Shown: positions 12,361 to 22,870, counted from the stretch's first letter. The stretch is 64,000 nt of DNA from Rhytidiadelphus loreus (GCA_947034895.1 OX344764.1:45861348-45925347), one strand, 5' to 3'. Made by a program: numbers and translations. Notes: generated by a model not told the origin, from the letters alone.

Positions 12361-13569
12361 TCGTCATTGCAAACTCCTACATCAGCACCCACAACAAGAG
12401 CATTAATGACTTATACTCACTCTGCTCCAACTCCAAAGCTAAACAAACCATCTGACTTATGTGGGAGCCTCTCTAGTGACTATCTCAAAGCAACAAAATC
12501 ACTACTTTATCATTTGTTTCCACCTGTGCAACAATCAGCACCTCACTTTGATCAATCTTGGAGTGGGAGACTGGATCAGCCATCAAGCTGCAGATTTTCC
12601 AAGACTTCTCAAAATGACCAATGCTTCAAATATAAATACATGAATACATTAAATTCTAACTTATGTGTGCAAGGTAAAACAAAATCAATTCCAAAGAATC
12701 AACATAGTAAATATTCAAGTCAACTTAAAACTTCACATACAAAGTTGAAAGCCCAACCAATCAAGGACAATTTTCAAACTCCTAATAACTCAACCGGTTC
12801 AAGACTGATTCAAAGTAAGTATAACTGCAATTATTGCAATCATTTTACCTTATCAAAACAGTGCAAGCAGGAGCAGCTAGCCAAATGCAGTTTACCTCAA
12901 GGAAGATCAAGCTTAAGAAAGAAGCACACACTTCAACTAAACTTTCAAATAAATTTCCAAACAAGCAATAAACATCCCTTTACAAACAAGTGCAAAATAA
13001 AGCAAGGAGCTGAAGCAGAAATTTCCTTACCTTTAGCTTATCATCGTAGGAGAAGGCAATCCAGCAACAAATCAAAGCAGCGCCAGCATTATTTTCCGCT
13101 CAAGCATTCGCAACAGTTCAAGAATTGGCAGCCTCTTCAAGAAGAGAAACTACCTCAACTCTCGCCTCAACTTGGTCGACTTCAGCAGTGCCAGCGCCAA
13201 CTTCCGCTCCAGCCTGAGCGTCGCCCTCCGCTCCCGATCCAGCAGCAGCAACAGCAGCGACAGCAGCGACAGCAGCGACAGCATTTCCTCCTGCAGCAGC
13301 GGCAGCATCATCTTCAACAGCAATCCCGGCAGCAGCTCCCGCAGCTCAACTCTTGCAGCAGCTTAGCTCCCGTCCTGAGCTCGTGCTTCAATCACACCTT
13401 GCCTAAGTGGCGAAGTCAACAAAAACAGGGTTGCATTGCGGCGCAGCCACGAGAAGACAAAAGGAGGAACGATGTAGCAAACCCTAAGCAAAAAGGAAGA
13501 AGAACGTTATGGATGAATGTGTTATAGTTTTCATCAATATAGATGAATAGTAAACTACAGTAGTGTACT
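12361..13569 (+). other. Unusual 1.2-kb segment between RNase H and 3' LTR
   Basis: The RNase H frame runs on without a stop until 13527, adding about 390 residues that match nothing I know. The first part is Ser/Thr/Lys/Asn-rich. From about 13080 it becomes Gln-rich and GC-rich, with CAG/CAGCGA-type triplet repeats at about 13240-13330. The triplet repeats stay open in other frames too: Ser-rich in +2, and Ala-rich on the minus strand. Composition differs sharply from the AT-rich gag-pol. It could be a long 3' untranslated region, an extra Copia ORF, or captured host sequence; I favour captured or acquired sequence but cannot show it. Confidence 0.5.
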
Positions 13570-13577
13570 AGTGGGAG
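13570..13577 (+). promoter_or_regulatory. Polypurine tract
   Basis: AGTGGGAG lies immediately before the 3' LTR, the position of the plus-strand primer. It is short and has one T. Confidence 0.7.
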
Positions 13578-13748
13578 TATTAGATATACAAGATAATATA
13601 TACAGTACGTAGTACACTAAGTTTACTTACAGTTGTGACTTTACACATAAAGTTGTGACTATTGACAAGTACCTTTTGGTACAAGCCTTAAGGATGTAAA
13701 GCATCATCTTTATTAATTATTAAATATATAGACAATAATAATTCTACA
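13578..13748 (+). repeat. 3' LTR of the Copia element (171 bp)
   Basis: Same length as the 5' LTR, with three transitions. It starts TATTAGATATACAAG, ends AATTCTACA, and is followed directly by the second AAGAG duplication. Confidence 0.95.
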
Positions 13749-13917
13749 AAGAGCAAGCTTGAAAAATGACCCACCCAGAGTGCATTTGTAGGCCAATTGA
13801 ACCAACCATTCCAAGTATAAGACAAGTGGGGCACTTTCCAAATGTCAATGAAATCATACCAAATGCGAAACATGTGAGCATGTTTAACCCTTAAACATCG
13901 AGGGGGATGTTTCAATT

Positions 13918-14092
13918 CCGATGGATGGCAGGGAATCTTTGTAGTAGGATAGAAATGCAACTATTCATCCTCAAAATTTTGTTGTGAAAAGGGGAGGTCT
14001 TCTATAGTACTTTGACTTCCAATGAGTGCTTTTGCTATTTCTAAAGCTCATGATTCAGCCGGTAATGGAAAGGCATGATTTCCAAGGTTACC
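13918..14092 (-). repeat. Dispersed repeat family A, copy 1
   Basis: On the minus strand it reads TTGGAAATCAT, then CAAAAGCACTCATTGGAAGT, a CTTTTCAC block, GAGGATGAATAG and a AAGATTCCCTGCCATCCATC end. The same order of blocks occurs at 25563-26175 (three tandem copies), 33660-33870, 34372-34740 and 46773-46935, with a fragment near 58244. No coding capacity is seen. Confidence 0.65.
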
Positions 14093-14239
14093 CCTTCGTC
14101 CTATTGTACTAACACTAACATGGGAACTTGTGGCTCATAAGCCTAAAAATCAAAGTTTTGAAATGCAGTCCTGAAGCACTGCGACAACACGCATTGCGAT
14201 CCATTTTAGGGTTGAATTGGGTCCCTCTGGTGAGGGGAG

Positions 14240-14433
14240 AGGGTTGCGCCAGCCAAGGAAGTAGTGCAAGACCAAGGCGACACTCGCGGGTCCGGGCAGC
14301 AAGCTGCCGGATGGACCCGCACCCGCTGAAAAATTAGATTAATATCATGGGACTCGATGAGTCCCGTATCAGATATTAAACTGATAAGAACAGATACTAC
14401 ACTTGATCTTAGCCAAAAGGCCGAGAAAGGTAT
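14240..14433 (-). ncRNA. U2: U2 spliceosomal snRNA
   Basis: The minus strand from 14433 starts ATACCTTTCTCGGCCTTTTG, the conserved U2 5' end. The branch-point-pairing GTAGTA lies at 14400-14395. Stem IIa (ATCAGTTTAATATCTGAT) follows, then stem IIb (GGGACTC..GAGTCCC). The Sm-protein site AATTTTTC is at about 14335-14328. Stem III (GGGTCCATCCGG..CCGGACCC) and a stem IV ending GGCGCAACCC complete it. Length is about 194 nt, as in other plant U2. U2 pairs with the intron branch point in the major spliceosome. The 3' end is approximate. The intact core and the promoter upstream suggest an active gene. Confidence 0.97.
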
Positions 14434-14457
14434 GCTTCAATAGTCCCACCCCCAGAG

Positions 14458-14504
14458 ATCATATACCCCAAGTCTCACCATCACTATCACAAACCATATG
14501 GGAC
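14458..14504 (-). promoter_or_regulatory. Plant U-snRNA promoter: USE and TATA
   Basis: On the minus strand, GTCCCATATGG (14504-14494) matches the plant upstream sequence element RTCCCACATCG at 9 of 11 positions. It lies about 61-71 bp upstream of the U2 start. A TATA box, TATATGAT (14465-14458), lies about 25-32 bp upstream. Plant U-snRNA genes use exactly this pair, and its spacing sets the polymerase. Confidence 0.85.
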
Positions 14505-14635
14505 AACCCACTCTAGAAGCACTACTCTCTAAAAACTCGATTTCAAAGGCCTCCCTGGTGGACGTCCTCTCTAATTCCAGCTCAGGTGATTGGAATTAAT
14601 TTGCACAAACAAAATTGGATTCTTGACATCAGGTG

Positions 14636-15001
14636 ACGTTACCTATTTCTCTAAACTTACAACTCTTTTTTGACACAGCAACAAGCGTATACCCGCTTCC
14701 ACAATAAACCCTACTACTCTTCACAAAAACGCACCCGCCGACTACCTGACCATGTACCGGCGTTCGAGGAATGAAGCCTCTCCTGGCTGGAGTGAAGTGA
14801 TACAACGTGAGGAACCTCCTGATCTTCAAGTGAGCTCAGACCCAGATGCCCATTCTCAGCCCACCCCCACATTATCACCTCCCCATCCTCTGTGTCAACT
14901 CCACCAACAAAAACTAAATTATGCATTGTCCTCCTCAGTATCCAAAATCTTTTGACTCAATTGCAAAGATAAGGAAACGCCGAGATCACAGACAATCTAT
15001 G

Positions 15002-15041
<40 letters not shown>

Positions 15042-15397
15042 GATGGATGTAACAAACATGCAGTAGGTGAAGGAGTTAGATGGATGGATGTCATGTAGTT
15101 ACCAAGAACAGCAGCGGAGTGTTCTGATCCAGCTGAGATCCACAGAGCGCCCATTCCTTGTGTGTCCACTCTCTCCAAATCCACACCAGAAGTAATTTGC
15201 TCGGCACTTGGTTGTGCAGTGGAAAGCAGCTCATTCTGGTCCCTCATGTGGTGATGATCGACTGCGTTCTTCACTCAGCTTGGTGGATTCATCAACTGGA
15301 TTGGCGTCTTGTGTTGTTCGAGAAGCATGAGAATTAGGTCGTGAGGTTCCTCACTGTCCGCAACGATTGTTTCCCCAAGCGAAGACTTCTTTGTTTT
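14636..15397 (-). pseudogene. RCC1-repeat (UVR8-like propeller) pseudogene fragment
   Basis: Three RCC1-type blade pieces occur in order on the minus strand. After an acceptor-like TTTGTACAG (15406-15398) comes ENKEVFAWGNNRCGQ, which hits an in-frame TGA at 15353-15351. A later frame has LWISAGSEHSAAVL, ending at a donor (exon end 15103). After a 204-nt intron, TEDGEVIMWGWAENGHLGL starts at 14898. Downstream in a different frame comes VYCGSGYTLVAVS (around 14700). The pattern W-G-x-G-x-G-Q-L-G and C-G-x-x-H/Y-T is the RCC1 blade signature. A stop, a frame change between blades and only about three blades argue for a dead fragment; the family needs about seven. RCC1-like proteins act as exchange factors or light receptors, but no function is claimed here. 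Confidence 0.75.
15004..15038. repeat. (TA)n microsatellite in pseudogene intron
   Basis: About 17 TA units lie inside the intron between the second and third RCC1 pieces. Confidence 0.95.
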
Positions 15398-15832
15398 CTG
15401 TACAAAGACAGGGAGATGCGATCTTTAGAATCTGCTTTCTCTATCCACCAGTCCATGTATTCCATGGTGGGGTTCAATGTACACTGTTTGCATCCGTGTA
15501 CACGACTTACACCACCAAAAAAAGAAAAAAGAAAAGAAAAAAAGAAAAGAAACCGAATTTGATCTGATCACCACAACATGAACCAATCACCGCAATTCCA
15601 CTTGAGTTGTCAACATTAGCACGAGAAGACGTCTCCAACTCTGATTCTAACCAACAGCTTCTTATTCCCGAGGTCGAGCAGAGGATCGAAAAGGAAGCAC
15701 AAAAAGTCATTAAAATTGAGCCCTTTTGCTTTTATATATTCAGCACCGAGATGATGAATTCGAGATCTTTTTGAGGTTTGTAAGGGTCGACTCATCTACG
15801 GTAGTTAGAGAGGGAAGTGGATTGGCATTTCC

Positions 15833-15897
15833 CACCAGTAGAGAAGGTGGCCAGTTCCCAACTGCCGAACCTGGCCTGGCCACCTTCTCTACTAGTG
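15833..15897. repeat. 65-bp hairpin with CACTA-like ends
   Basis: Arms AGTAGAGAAGGTGGCCAG and its exact reverse complement (18 bp) flank a ~21-nt loop. The outer ends read CACCAGTAGAG and, on the opposite strand, CACTAGTAGAG, close to CACTA-superfamily termini. The 3-bp flanks do not match, so an insertion is not proven. Confidence 0.6.
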
Positions 15898-16205
15898 AAA
15901 AGGATATGATTTAACTTAGATGCATGCGTGCAAATTAACAAAAGCTTCGACCATGCCATTGACAACACCTAGTGTGCGGCCACAACCGCTGGGTGGCGGG
16001 GGAGCCCAATTCGCAAAAAAAACACCCAATCTGAGGTCTCCGATCTAGCAATGCACGAATCAACCACGTCCTTAATGCGCTAATCCATGCACCTCGGGCC
16101 TAATTTGTGAATTTTGTACAAGTACATTACTATCGGTCACCCTAGATAGTGATCACCTTGGAGTTTCAGTGCGTACTGGACACTCTGAAACTACAAAAAA
16201 TTCTA

Positions 16206-16310
16206 AGCACCCTGGAGTTCCAGAGATTTTTGAGCACCTTGGTGTTCTAATGATTTCTATGCACCCTAGAATTCCAAAATTTCTAGGCAGTTTGGAGAAA
16301 TTCTGGCACC
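16206..16310. repeat. Degenerate ~27-bp minisatellite
   Basis: About four units of the form GCACCCTGGAGTTCCAGAGA occur in a row at 16206, 16233, 16259 and 16285, with GCACCCC at the end. Related but more diverged copies extend upstream to about 16137. Confidence 0.6.
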
Positions 16311-18405
16311 CCTGAAGAACAGAGAACTCATGGTTTCACAATGACCAAGTGTATTGCAAAAAGTACGATTCACATGCGACCACATTCTACAACATTAGAA
16401 TCAATGAAGAACACAGTGCATGTGTACATTAGAAAATGAACAAAAATTGGACAAAAGAAAGTCTCTATATGAGTTGCATGGCCTACTCAAAACTCATACG
16501 GAGTACATAAAATGAGGTCCATTTTGGGCTTCTTGGTCCTTTAGACTGAGATTGATTTAGTCCCATACATTGAAATGGACAAGATGTTTCAAAGCATCAA
16601 ATTGTGACATTCAAGGGCTAAAAGCTCTAAACATGAGTTGGTTTAGAATCTGCTTTCTCTATCCCGTCAAGGTGTCATTGACTTTGAAAATAAAGTAACC
16701 AATATTTCATTAAAATGACAATATTCCAAAATTTGACACTTTCATGTTTTATCATGCCATGGTCAAAAATCTGTACGTATCCTAGTATGAATGGAAAAAT
16801 GGCATATGGAATACCACCATTTTAACAAAAAATTCTATTGAAAAAGCATGTGTCAATTAGGGTTTAGGGATTTGAGAGGACATGCCTTGGTAAAGGGTTC
16901 GATGACTTGGAAATTGTTATAAGCAAGACATGCTTTATTTGTTTGTTTCACGTTCTTGTTAGGTAAAAAAATTGCAACCAAGTAGCAATGTTTTTTTATC
17001 AATATTGCAATTGCCATTTTATATACAAGAAAACCATGTCTATTTAGAGTAAAAAAGACACTTATTGTGAGTATGCAGTTTTTTCTTCATCATCGTCCTA
17101 TATGGTGTACATGTAAACGCTAAGTCATCCACGTTGGTGTTAATTAGAACATCGCCAAAGGTGAAATTGAATTTCATTAGATATCTAGAAAGACATTTGG
17201 CATTGCTTCGCCAACGTCTAAGCATCTTTTGAATGTAATGAAATGCATGTCAAGTAGCATGCAACAAAAAGTGACATTCGTGTGAAGATGAAGATGATGT
17301 TGTCTTAATTGATGTCTAAAAAAACATTTCAATGTCTACGGTGATGTCTCCAAAAACAGTATTGATTATCTTAGACAACGACATAGTGTGCTCATGTGGC
17401 ATGCTAAATTATCCTCATTGGATGCCATCTTAGGTGCCACATTTTTTTTTTTTGGAAAGTTTGCCATGTGGTTGCCCTTCCCTTGGATTCTTTCACATCT
17501 AGTAAGCATTTTACTGCAGATCAAAGTAACTTCACTAACTTACCCGCAATCAAAATGGATCTACTCACTGACGTAGTAGTCTATGTTTTTTCGGACATTC
17601 CAAAAAATATGAATATGTCTTTGTTCATGTCTTATAAAACACAAACATCAATGATAGCATCAACTTCTTTTTATAATAATTTTCCATCATTGTACACAAT
17701 ATCTACGGAAATCTAGCTTTGGGGGCCATCTATCCTTTGACATCTTGATGTTTCATCGGACATTGATGTCCAAGGTATGACACCAAAAAAAACTAGGTTT
17801 CTTCTAGTGATGATTAAATCACGACAAAAACTAGGCCAATAAAACAAGGCTAATGTATGGATCTTAAATTATCCTAAATTATGGATCTTTTGGACCATGT
17901 GGCACTCGATCATGTACTTTGTATTATTAGAAAGCTCTCTATGAAGAGGGGTGCAAAGAGATTCTTCATTTCATGGCATTTGGACATATACTGTGGAAGT
18001 TTTTTAACATTTAAGCAAACATCCTCACAATAATTTTTATTAAACTAGAAATAAATTATTCCAAATTAAGTTGCATTACAAAAATTGGACCAACAATAGA
18101 AGGCTACAGTAGTTCATCTTGAAATGTGATAATTTTTCGCTAACTACCGTATATATGTTGGTGATAGGGACACGTCTTTCTAGAGTTAAACAATATTGTC
18201 AATCCTCATGCTTGGTTATAAGAAAATCAAGCATGTTGATGTAGAATATTCAACTAATGTTTAAAATAGAGGAAAAATCTTCGATAATTTTTGGTGATAG
18301 ATCATAAATATTGTTCCTTCATGTATTTAATTGTTTGTTCTATGCATGTCACTAGTCCCTATTGATCCAACTAATTTGGGTCTACTATTGTAATCACCAT
18401 GCCAC

Positions 18406-18700
18406 TAGGGCTTTTTCCTTTGCTTTCTGGTGCTAGATTGTACTAGAAAAAATAATCTGGCTAAAAAATGAAAGAAAAATGCCTAGAAAAAATGAATGAA
18501 ATCGCCAAAAAAATTCAAATAAAAAATATATATTGGATGAAATCGTTAGATTACGAATGAAAAACAAATTATAGACATGTGATATGTGCTAATTTGATAT
18601 TTTCTATCCAATATGTGGATGAATGTTGAAATTTGGAGCACCGCTATAACATTTTATGTCGACACTTTGGCACTTCTTAGAATATGAAAAAAAAAACCTA
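18406..18700 (+). mobile_element. hAT-like MITE, family 2, copy 1 (295 bp)
   Basis: Starts TAGGGCTTTTTCC and ends AAAAAAACCTA, giving a short inverted repeat TAGGxxTTTTT. It is bounded by a perfect 8-bp direct repeat, CATGCCAC (18398-18405 and 18701-18708). The reverse complement of 53604-53861 aligns along its length, sharing GCTTTCTGGTGC, AATTATAGACAT, TTTCTATCCAATATGT and ACTTTGGCACTTCTTA. The 8-bp duplication points to the hAT superfamily. No transposase is encoded. Confidence 0.82.
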
Positions 18701-18954
18701 CATGCCACCTACCAATGATAATTTTGTTAGTGAAATTTTAGGAAAAACTTTTTTATAAATTATTATTTTTTATCAAAAAAGACATCTTCTTATACATCAA
18801 ATAGTGATTGATAATCATTAAAACATAGTTGAAATCATCAACATAGGAACAAACATATAGATGAAAAATACTATTTAATCTACAAATGGCTACAAGGTAA
18901 ACTTTGTTATTGTCTTTCTTAAAAAATTGAAATGCGTATAAGGAACATTGCTAA

Positions 18955-19140
18955 GGTAGGAGCTATATTATTTCAACTTCAAAAATTCATAACTAATTCC
19001 ACAAAGCTCCAAAAAATATGAAATGACTTGGGTTAGGTGCCCATTTCATTTGTCTTTCAAGAAGTTTCACCTCCCCAAATTCAGTTTCAGCTCTTAAATG
19101 GGCGCATAGTATGAACCTCCTACCTACCCAACCTCTGCTC
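18955..19140 (+). repeat. Dispersed repeat family D, copy 1
   Basis: Contains TTCATAACTAATTCCACAAA, ATATGAAATGACTTG, TTTGTCTTTCAAGAA and CTCTTAAATG. Related copies lie at about 24415-24600 (minus strand) and 47260-47460 (plus strand). The segment 19141-19751 that follows has no supported gene. It holds two copies of a ~45-bp motif (CCCCATTTCGGTTCCATGAA near 19258 and 19636) and probably includes the 3' untranslated region of the gene that ends at 19752. Confidence 0.6.
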
Positions 19141-19751
19141 AAGCTTTTTCTGAGAGAATTTTCCCTTGCCGCCTGCCCAGACAGTGAAATGTCATTCAAG
19201 GGATAATAATGTCAATGCATAAAGTCCCCTAATTTTACAAGTACAATTCCTATTCCATCCCCATTTCGGTTCCATGAACGCGCGAAAGTTGTTGCGGAGC
19301 TCAGTTGCAAAAGCATGACGAAATTTGCAAGTAAATAATAAGAAAGCAAAGCCAGATTCAATCTTGGGGTTCACAATGTCTAGCTTGTCATGAAATTACT
19401 TGTCCACACTGAGGTGGATCTCCTCGGAACCGTGTACAGTTTGGCAATTGCAAGCCGAAAAAGGAGTCCACAACGACATAGCATTGTACAGTACAAACCT
19501 AAGAGGGGCAAAAACCTTTCAACAAACACAAACTCCTTCTCCAACTTCCTCCATTCGCCATTAAATCTGTGATCCACTCCACATCCTAACTGTTTCATAT
19601 CAATGTATGCATTCCACTAATCATACAAGTACAATCCCCATTTCGGTTCCATGAACGTGTAAAAGCTCTTTGCACAAGCAGGAATAAATGTCCAAGTAAC
19701 GTAAGGAAGCCAATTAAGGTATATGATAGCGCACGGATGTTCACGCCGGGG

Positions 19752-21315
19752 CTAACTGGTGACACTGCGGTAAGGTCGTGCACTGGGATGCAAGTTGGGT
19801 CTCGGTGGGGCGCCATTCTGCAATGGCAAAGGGTTGCCCTTCTCGTCGTACAGAATGAGACCCGAGAATTCCAGAGGAGCGCACCGCTCGCCGCGCAGAA
19901 TGGCTCGTTGCCACACTGCTGGGCCCGTGCTTTCTTCCTGAACGTCGTCTATGGGCCGAAGTGCATTCACCACGTCCACCTGCACAACAGACGTCCCTGG
20001 GAATTAGGATGAAACACTCGCACGCTGGTGCAAAACCTCCGTTGAAATTTAAAATTTAAAAAGATTTAGAAAATAATGAAACAGAAAAACACAAGAAGGA
20101 AAGAAATGGTGTTTGAGGTTTGAACCAAGCAGGTTGAACTCTTTGATATTGGAGTAAATTTCTCATTTGATTCAAACAATATATTAACCTCAATGGTTCA
20201 TCTGTGTAGAGGAAGCAAACATGTAAAGGACCCATGTAGGAGAGCAAGGTTACTTTGGATTAGCAATGGCTGCTTTGGATTTATGGTGGCCTTCTTTTGA
20301 GAATCTTGAGTGAGCATTATTGAAGAGGATTGAATAAGATTCAAGCATTGTGATTTATGTGTAGTACCAAGAAAGAAAACGTTTGACCAAGATTCTCCTA
20401 TGCAGTCCAGAATGTTGTTTGAATCAACCCAAGGGGTTAAAATAACATCCCAATACGATTGATTGTTTCCTCTTGCCTCTGGCTTTTAATTTGATTTCTC
20501 CTTTCCTTTTAGAAAAACATCCCAATACTGTGTTTTTAATTCACAGTTTTGAAACTATATGACTTCAATTTCTAGAAGGTTGAAACAACATGGCCCCTAA
20601 ATTCCATTCATTTCCCAAGTAGTTGACCATCCACGTGTCAAAAACTCATACACAGATCAAGACGCACAGTCTGAGCTAACAAACCATTTTCTTGACAAGT
20701 CATAAGCTTACATCATGCCAAACCAAAATTCTCAAACGGTTGAGCAATACTTAATGTAAGGCGAACTAACAGTTTTGTGCCTAAACAACCATAGAATTTC
20801 TTCGAATCCTGGTGTTGTTTCAACCAACCAACCAACCGGGGTAGGAACAGCGTACATTCCAATGAAAGAGAATTTTGACCAAATGTTTTGAGCCGAAGCT
20901 TGCAAATAGTTACGCCTGAGAGAGAGAGAGAAAGAGAGAGTGAGGAGCCCACCTGTGAAGCGCAGTCGAATCTGAAGCTTCCGTTGCTGCGAAAGGACGA
21001 CTTCCTGAAACTGCCATTACTAATCCTCAAAGACGACTTCCGAAACGAGCTCAGCTTGGCTTGAATCGCAGCCGCACTAAATCGGTGGCTGTGCTTCCTG
21101 TTCGACTGCGTTTCCGCCGCGAGTTCGCCTTCGGGTTCGGACTCTCGGTTGAGCACTTGGGGGTTGCTGTGGGCGGCGCAGAGCGCCACCAGCTTCGTCA
21201 CGCACACGAAGAAGATGACCAAGGAGGAAAAAAGCGCCACCAATTGCAATGGAGGAGGGGAATGGAGGCCTCCGGCTCCGGGCGAAGAGCTCACCACCGA
21301 TAGCCAACGAGCCAT
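19752..21315 (-). CDS. Small conserved plant protein with one membrane segment (two exons)
   Basis: Exon 1 is 21315-20953 and exon 2 is 19979-19752, joined over a 973-nt GT-AG intron (CTTCACAG/GTGGGC donor, TGTTGTGCAG acceptor) in phase 0. The product is 196 residues. Residues ~22-48 are hydrophobic (LVALFSSLVIFFVCVTKLVA), a likely signal anchor. A basic Ser-rich part with three SFRKSS/SNGSFR-type repeats (~88-116) follows. The C-terminal half has VWQRAILRGERC and FSGLILYDEKGNP. I recall the pattern WQ-x-I-L-M-G-E-K-C..F-S-G-V-I-x-Y-D from small uncharacterised plant proteins. The function is unknown. The first exon is much more GC-rich than its surroundings. The frame also stays open past the donor for about 79 codons, so intron retention would give a different tail. 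Confidence 0.75.
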
Positions 21316-21369
21316 GGCTGATATATCACCGACACTTCACCTCGGGACTCTTGTGTTACGCTCCTGAGA

Positions 21370-22870
21370 TTGGATGAACTATTTGCCACCAATGCAACAA
21401 ATCGCAACTTTTGTGAAAAGTCTGACCATTTTGGAGAATGCAGTCACATCGTCAATGCTCACATACTAAGAAGCTCCCAGCGTACTGTAAGCTCCCAATG
21501 TACTGAAAGCTCCACCAACATAAGTAAAGGTCAATTTATGTACACCTCATAAAGACTTTAAAACCGTATCTACGCAATCAGATTTTCGGAGACAACAAAA
21601 TAGAGCATGATGGAGCGTGATCTTATCAAAAAAACAAAACTTTACCAACTATCGATCCTCCAGCATCACAACAAAAGGTCAAATTTTGTATCAACTATCC
21701 GAAATTGAACCGACTATTCGGCATCTATGCAACAAAGCGCAAGTTTTGTGAAAATTCTGAGCATTTTGGGGTACACGAACACGACGTCAATGCTCACAAA
21801 CTAAGAAGCTCGCAACGTACTGTGAGCTGCCAATATTCTATCGATGAGATTCCAACAACGCAAGTGGAGGTCAATGTGACCGAAGAACCGTTAATATGCA
21901 GTCAGATTTTTGGAGATTACAGATTACTTACAGTACGAACGAGTGTGATGTTGTTAACGAACCGAAATTTTTCCAACTATCCTCCACCAACACAACAAAG
22001 CTCAACTTTTTGTACACACTCTGACCATTTCGTGTGAACAGTCAGGCCAATTTGTGTAAACCTCTGACCATAAAACCGTCACAGAATACGCAGTCAGATT
22101 TTTGGAGATTGCAGATCACAGCACGAAGGAGCTTGATCTTATTGACGAACCGAGATTTTACCAACCATCCTCCATCAACACAACAAAAGGCCAAATTTTG
22201 CAAAACTCTGCCCACAAACTGCTTTAATTTTTGAATGAGAAACTCCGTAACTATGCAGGCACGTCATCAAAACTCACAAACCAATGCAGGAAGCTCCCAG
22301 AAGTAATGTAAGGCAGGTCCCAAAATTCTATGAACGAGCTTCCATGAACTCTAGAAAGGTCAATTTCAGCCAACCTCTGAACAAAATTATACAGTGCAAG
22401 TCAGAGCCCACAACTACAACACTAAGAAGCGCTCAAACTAAACGTGCCGTAACCTCCAAAAATCCTATCAAAGAGCTTCCACCAACACAACGAACGCTCA
22501 ATTTGTGACTTAAGCCTCGCTCCGAATACAGTGAACCTCACACATTACAACGTAACAGCAAGAAGCTCCCCACAGGAGAATAAGCTCCCAAAAGTCGATG
22601 AACGAGCTTCCACCAACACTACAAGGCTTAATATATTGTCAGTGTAACCTCTGAACACAAAACTGTGCAAGTCAGAGCTCACAAGCGTAAACAACAACAC
22701 TAAGAAGCGCTCAAATCAATTAAACGTGCAATATGCTGTAAGCTCCCAAAATCGTAACAATGAGCTTCCACCAACACAAACAGAGGCCAATTTGTGTAAA
22801 CCTCAGAATTTCGAGCTCACAAATTACAAACGTGATCTTAACCAATGCAGCAAATTAGTTGACTCACAAA
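21370..22870. repeat. Degenerate array of ~10 units upstream of the membrane-protein gene
   Basis: A core like GAGCTTCCACCAACACAAC followed by AAAGGTCAATTTTGTG and AAACCTCTGA recurs about ten times. Approximate starts are 21510, 21653, 21848, 21976, 22040, 22160, 22336, 22468, 22603 and 22760. Between cores, AAGAAGCTCCCA, TCACAAACTAAGAAGC and AAAGTC-GAGC pieces also recur. Spacing is irregular, about 65-195 bp. The array begins about 55 bp beyond the start codon of the minus-strand gene at 21315, so it occupies that gene's promoter region. No protein fits it. Confidence 0.7.

Larger units (their letters stand above)
7659..13748 (+). mobile_element. Complete Copia (Ty1-like) LTR retrotransposon
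   Basis: A structurally complete 6.09-kb element: 171-bp LTRs at both ends, primer-binding site, gag-pol, polypurine tract and a perfect 5-bp target duplication, AAGAG (7654-7658 and 13749-13753). The pol order protease, integrase, reverse transcriptase, RNase H defines Copia. The LTRs differ at three sites only, all transitions, so the insertion is fairly young, yet the coding region is broken by a nonsense codon and a frameshift. The LTR ends read TA...CA and not the usual TG...CA, at both LTRs. About 1.2 kb of unusual sequence sits between RNase H and the 3' LTR. Confidence 0.95.
15398..18397. other. Intergenic DNA, no supported gene
   Basis: Short frames only. The part from 15400 to about 16080 is less AT-rich and may be further 5' remains of the RCC1 pseudogene. 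Beyond that it is AT-rich. It contains a hairpin at 15833-15897 and a minisatellite at 16206-16310. A sequence near 17790-17816 ends in TTTCTTCTAGTG, which resembles the right end of a CACTA transposon (CACTAGAAGAAA in reverse); I could not find its partner end. Confidence 0.45.

Noticed and set aside
13172..13366. Ser-rich plus-strand frame and an Ala-rich minus-strand frame in the Copia tail
   Set aside because: They are produced by CAG-type triplet repeats, which are open in several frames; no start or family supports either.
16861..16871. GGGTTTAGGG near 16859 as a telomere-type repeat
   Set aside because: Only about one and a half units; not enough for an interstitial telomere claim, unlike 54604-54629.
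17262..17816. Possible larger CACTA element ending TTTCTTCTAGTG at 17816
   Set aside because: The right end looks plausible, but no matching CACTA left end with the same 3-bp duplication was found.
21061..21303. Plus- and minus-strand frames overlapping exon 1 of the small membrane protein
   Set aside because: They are shadows of a GC-rich exon whose own frame joins cleanly to exon 2.
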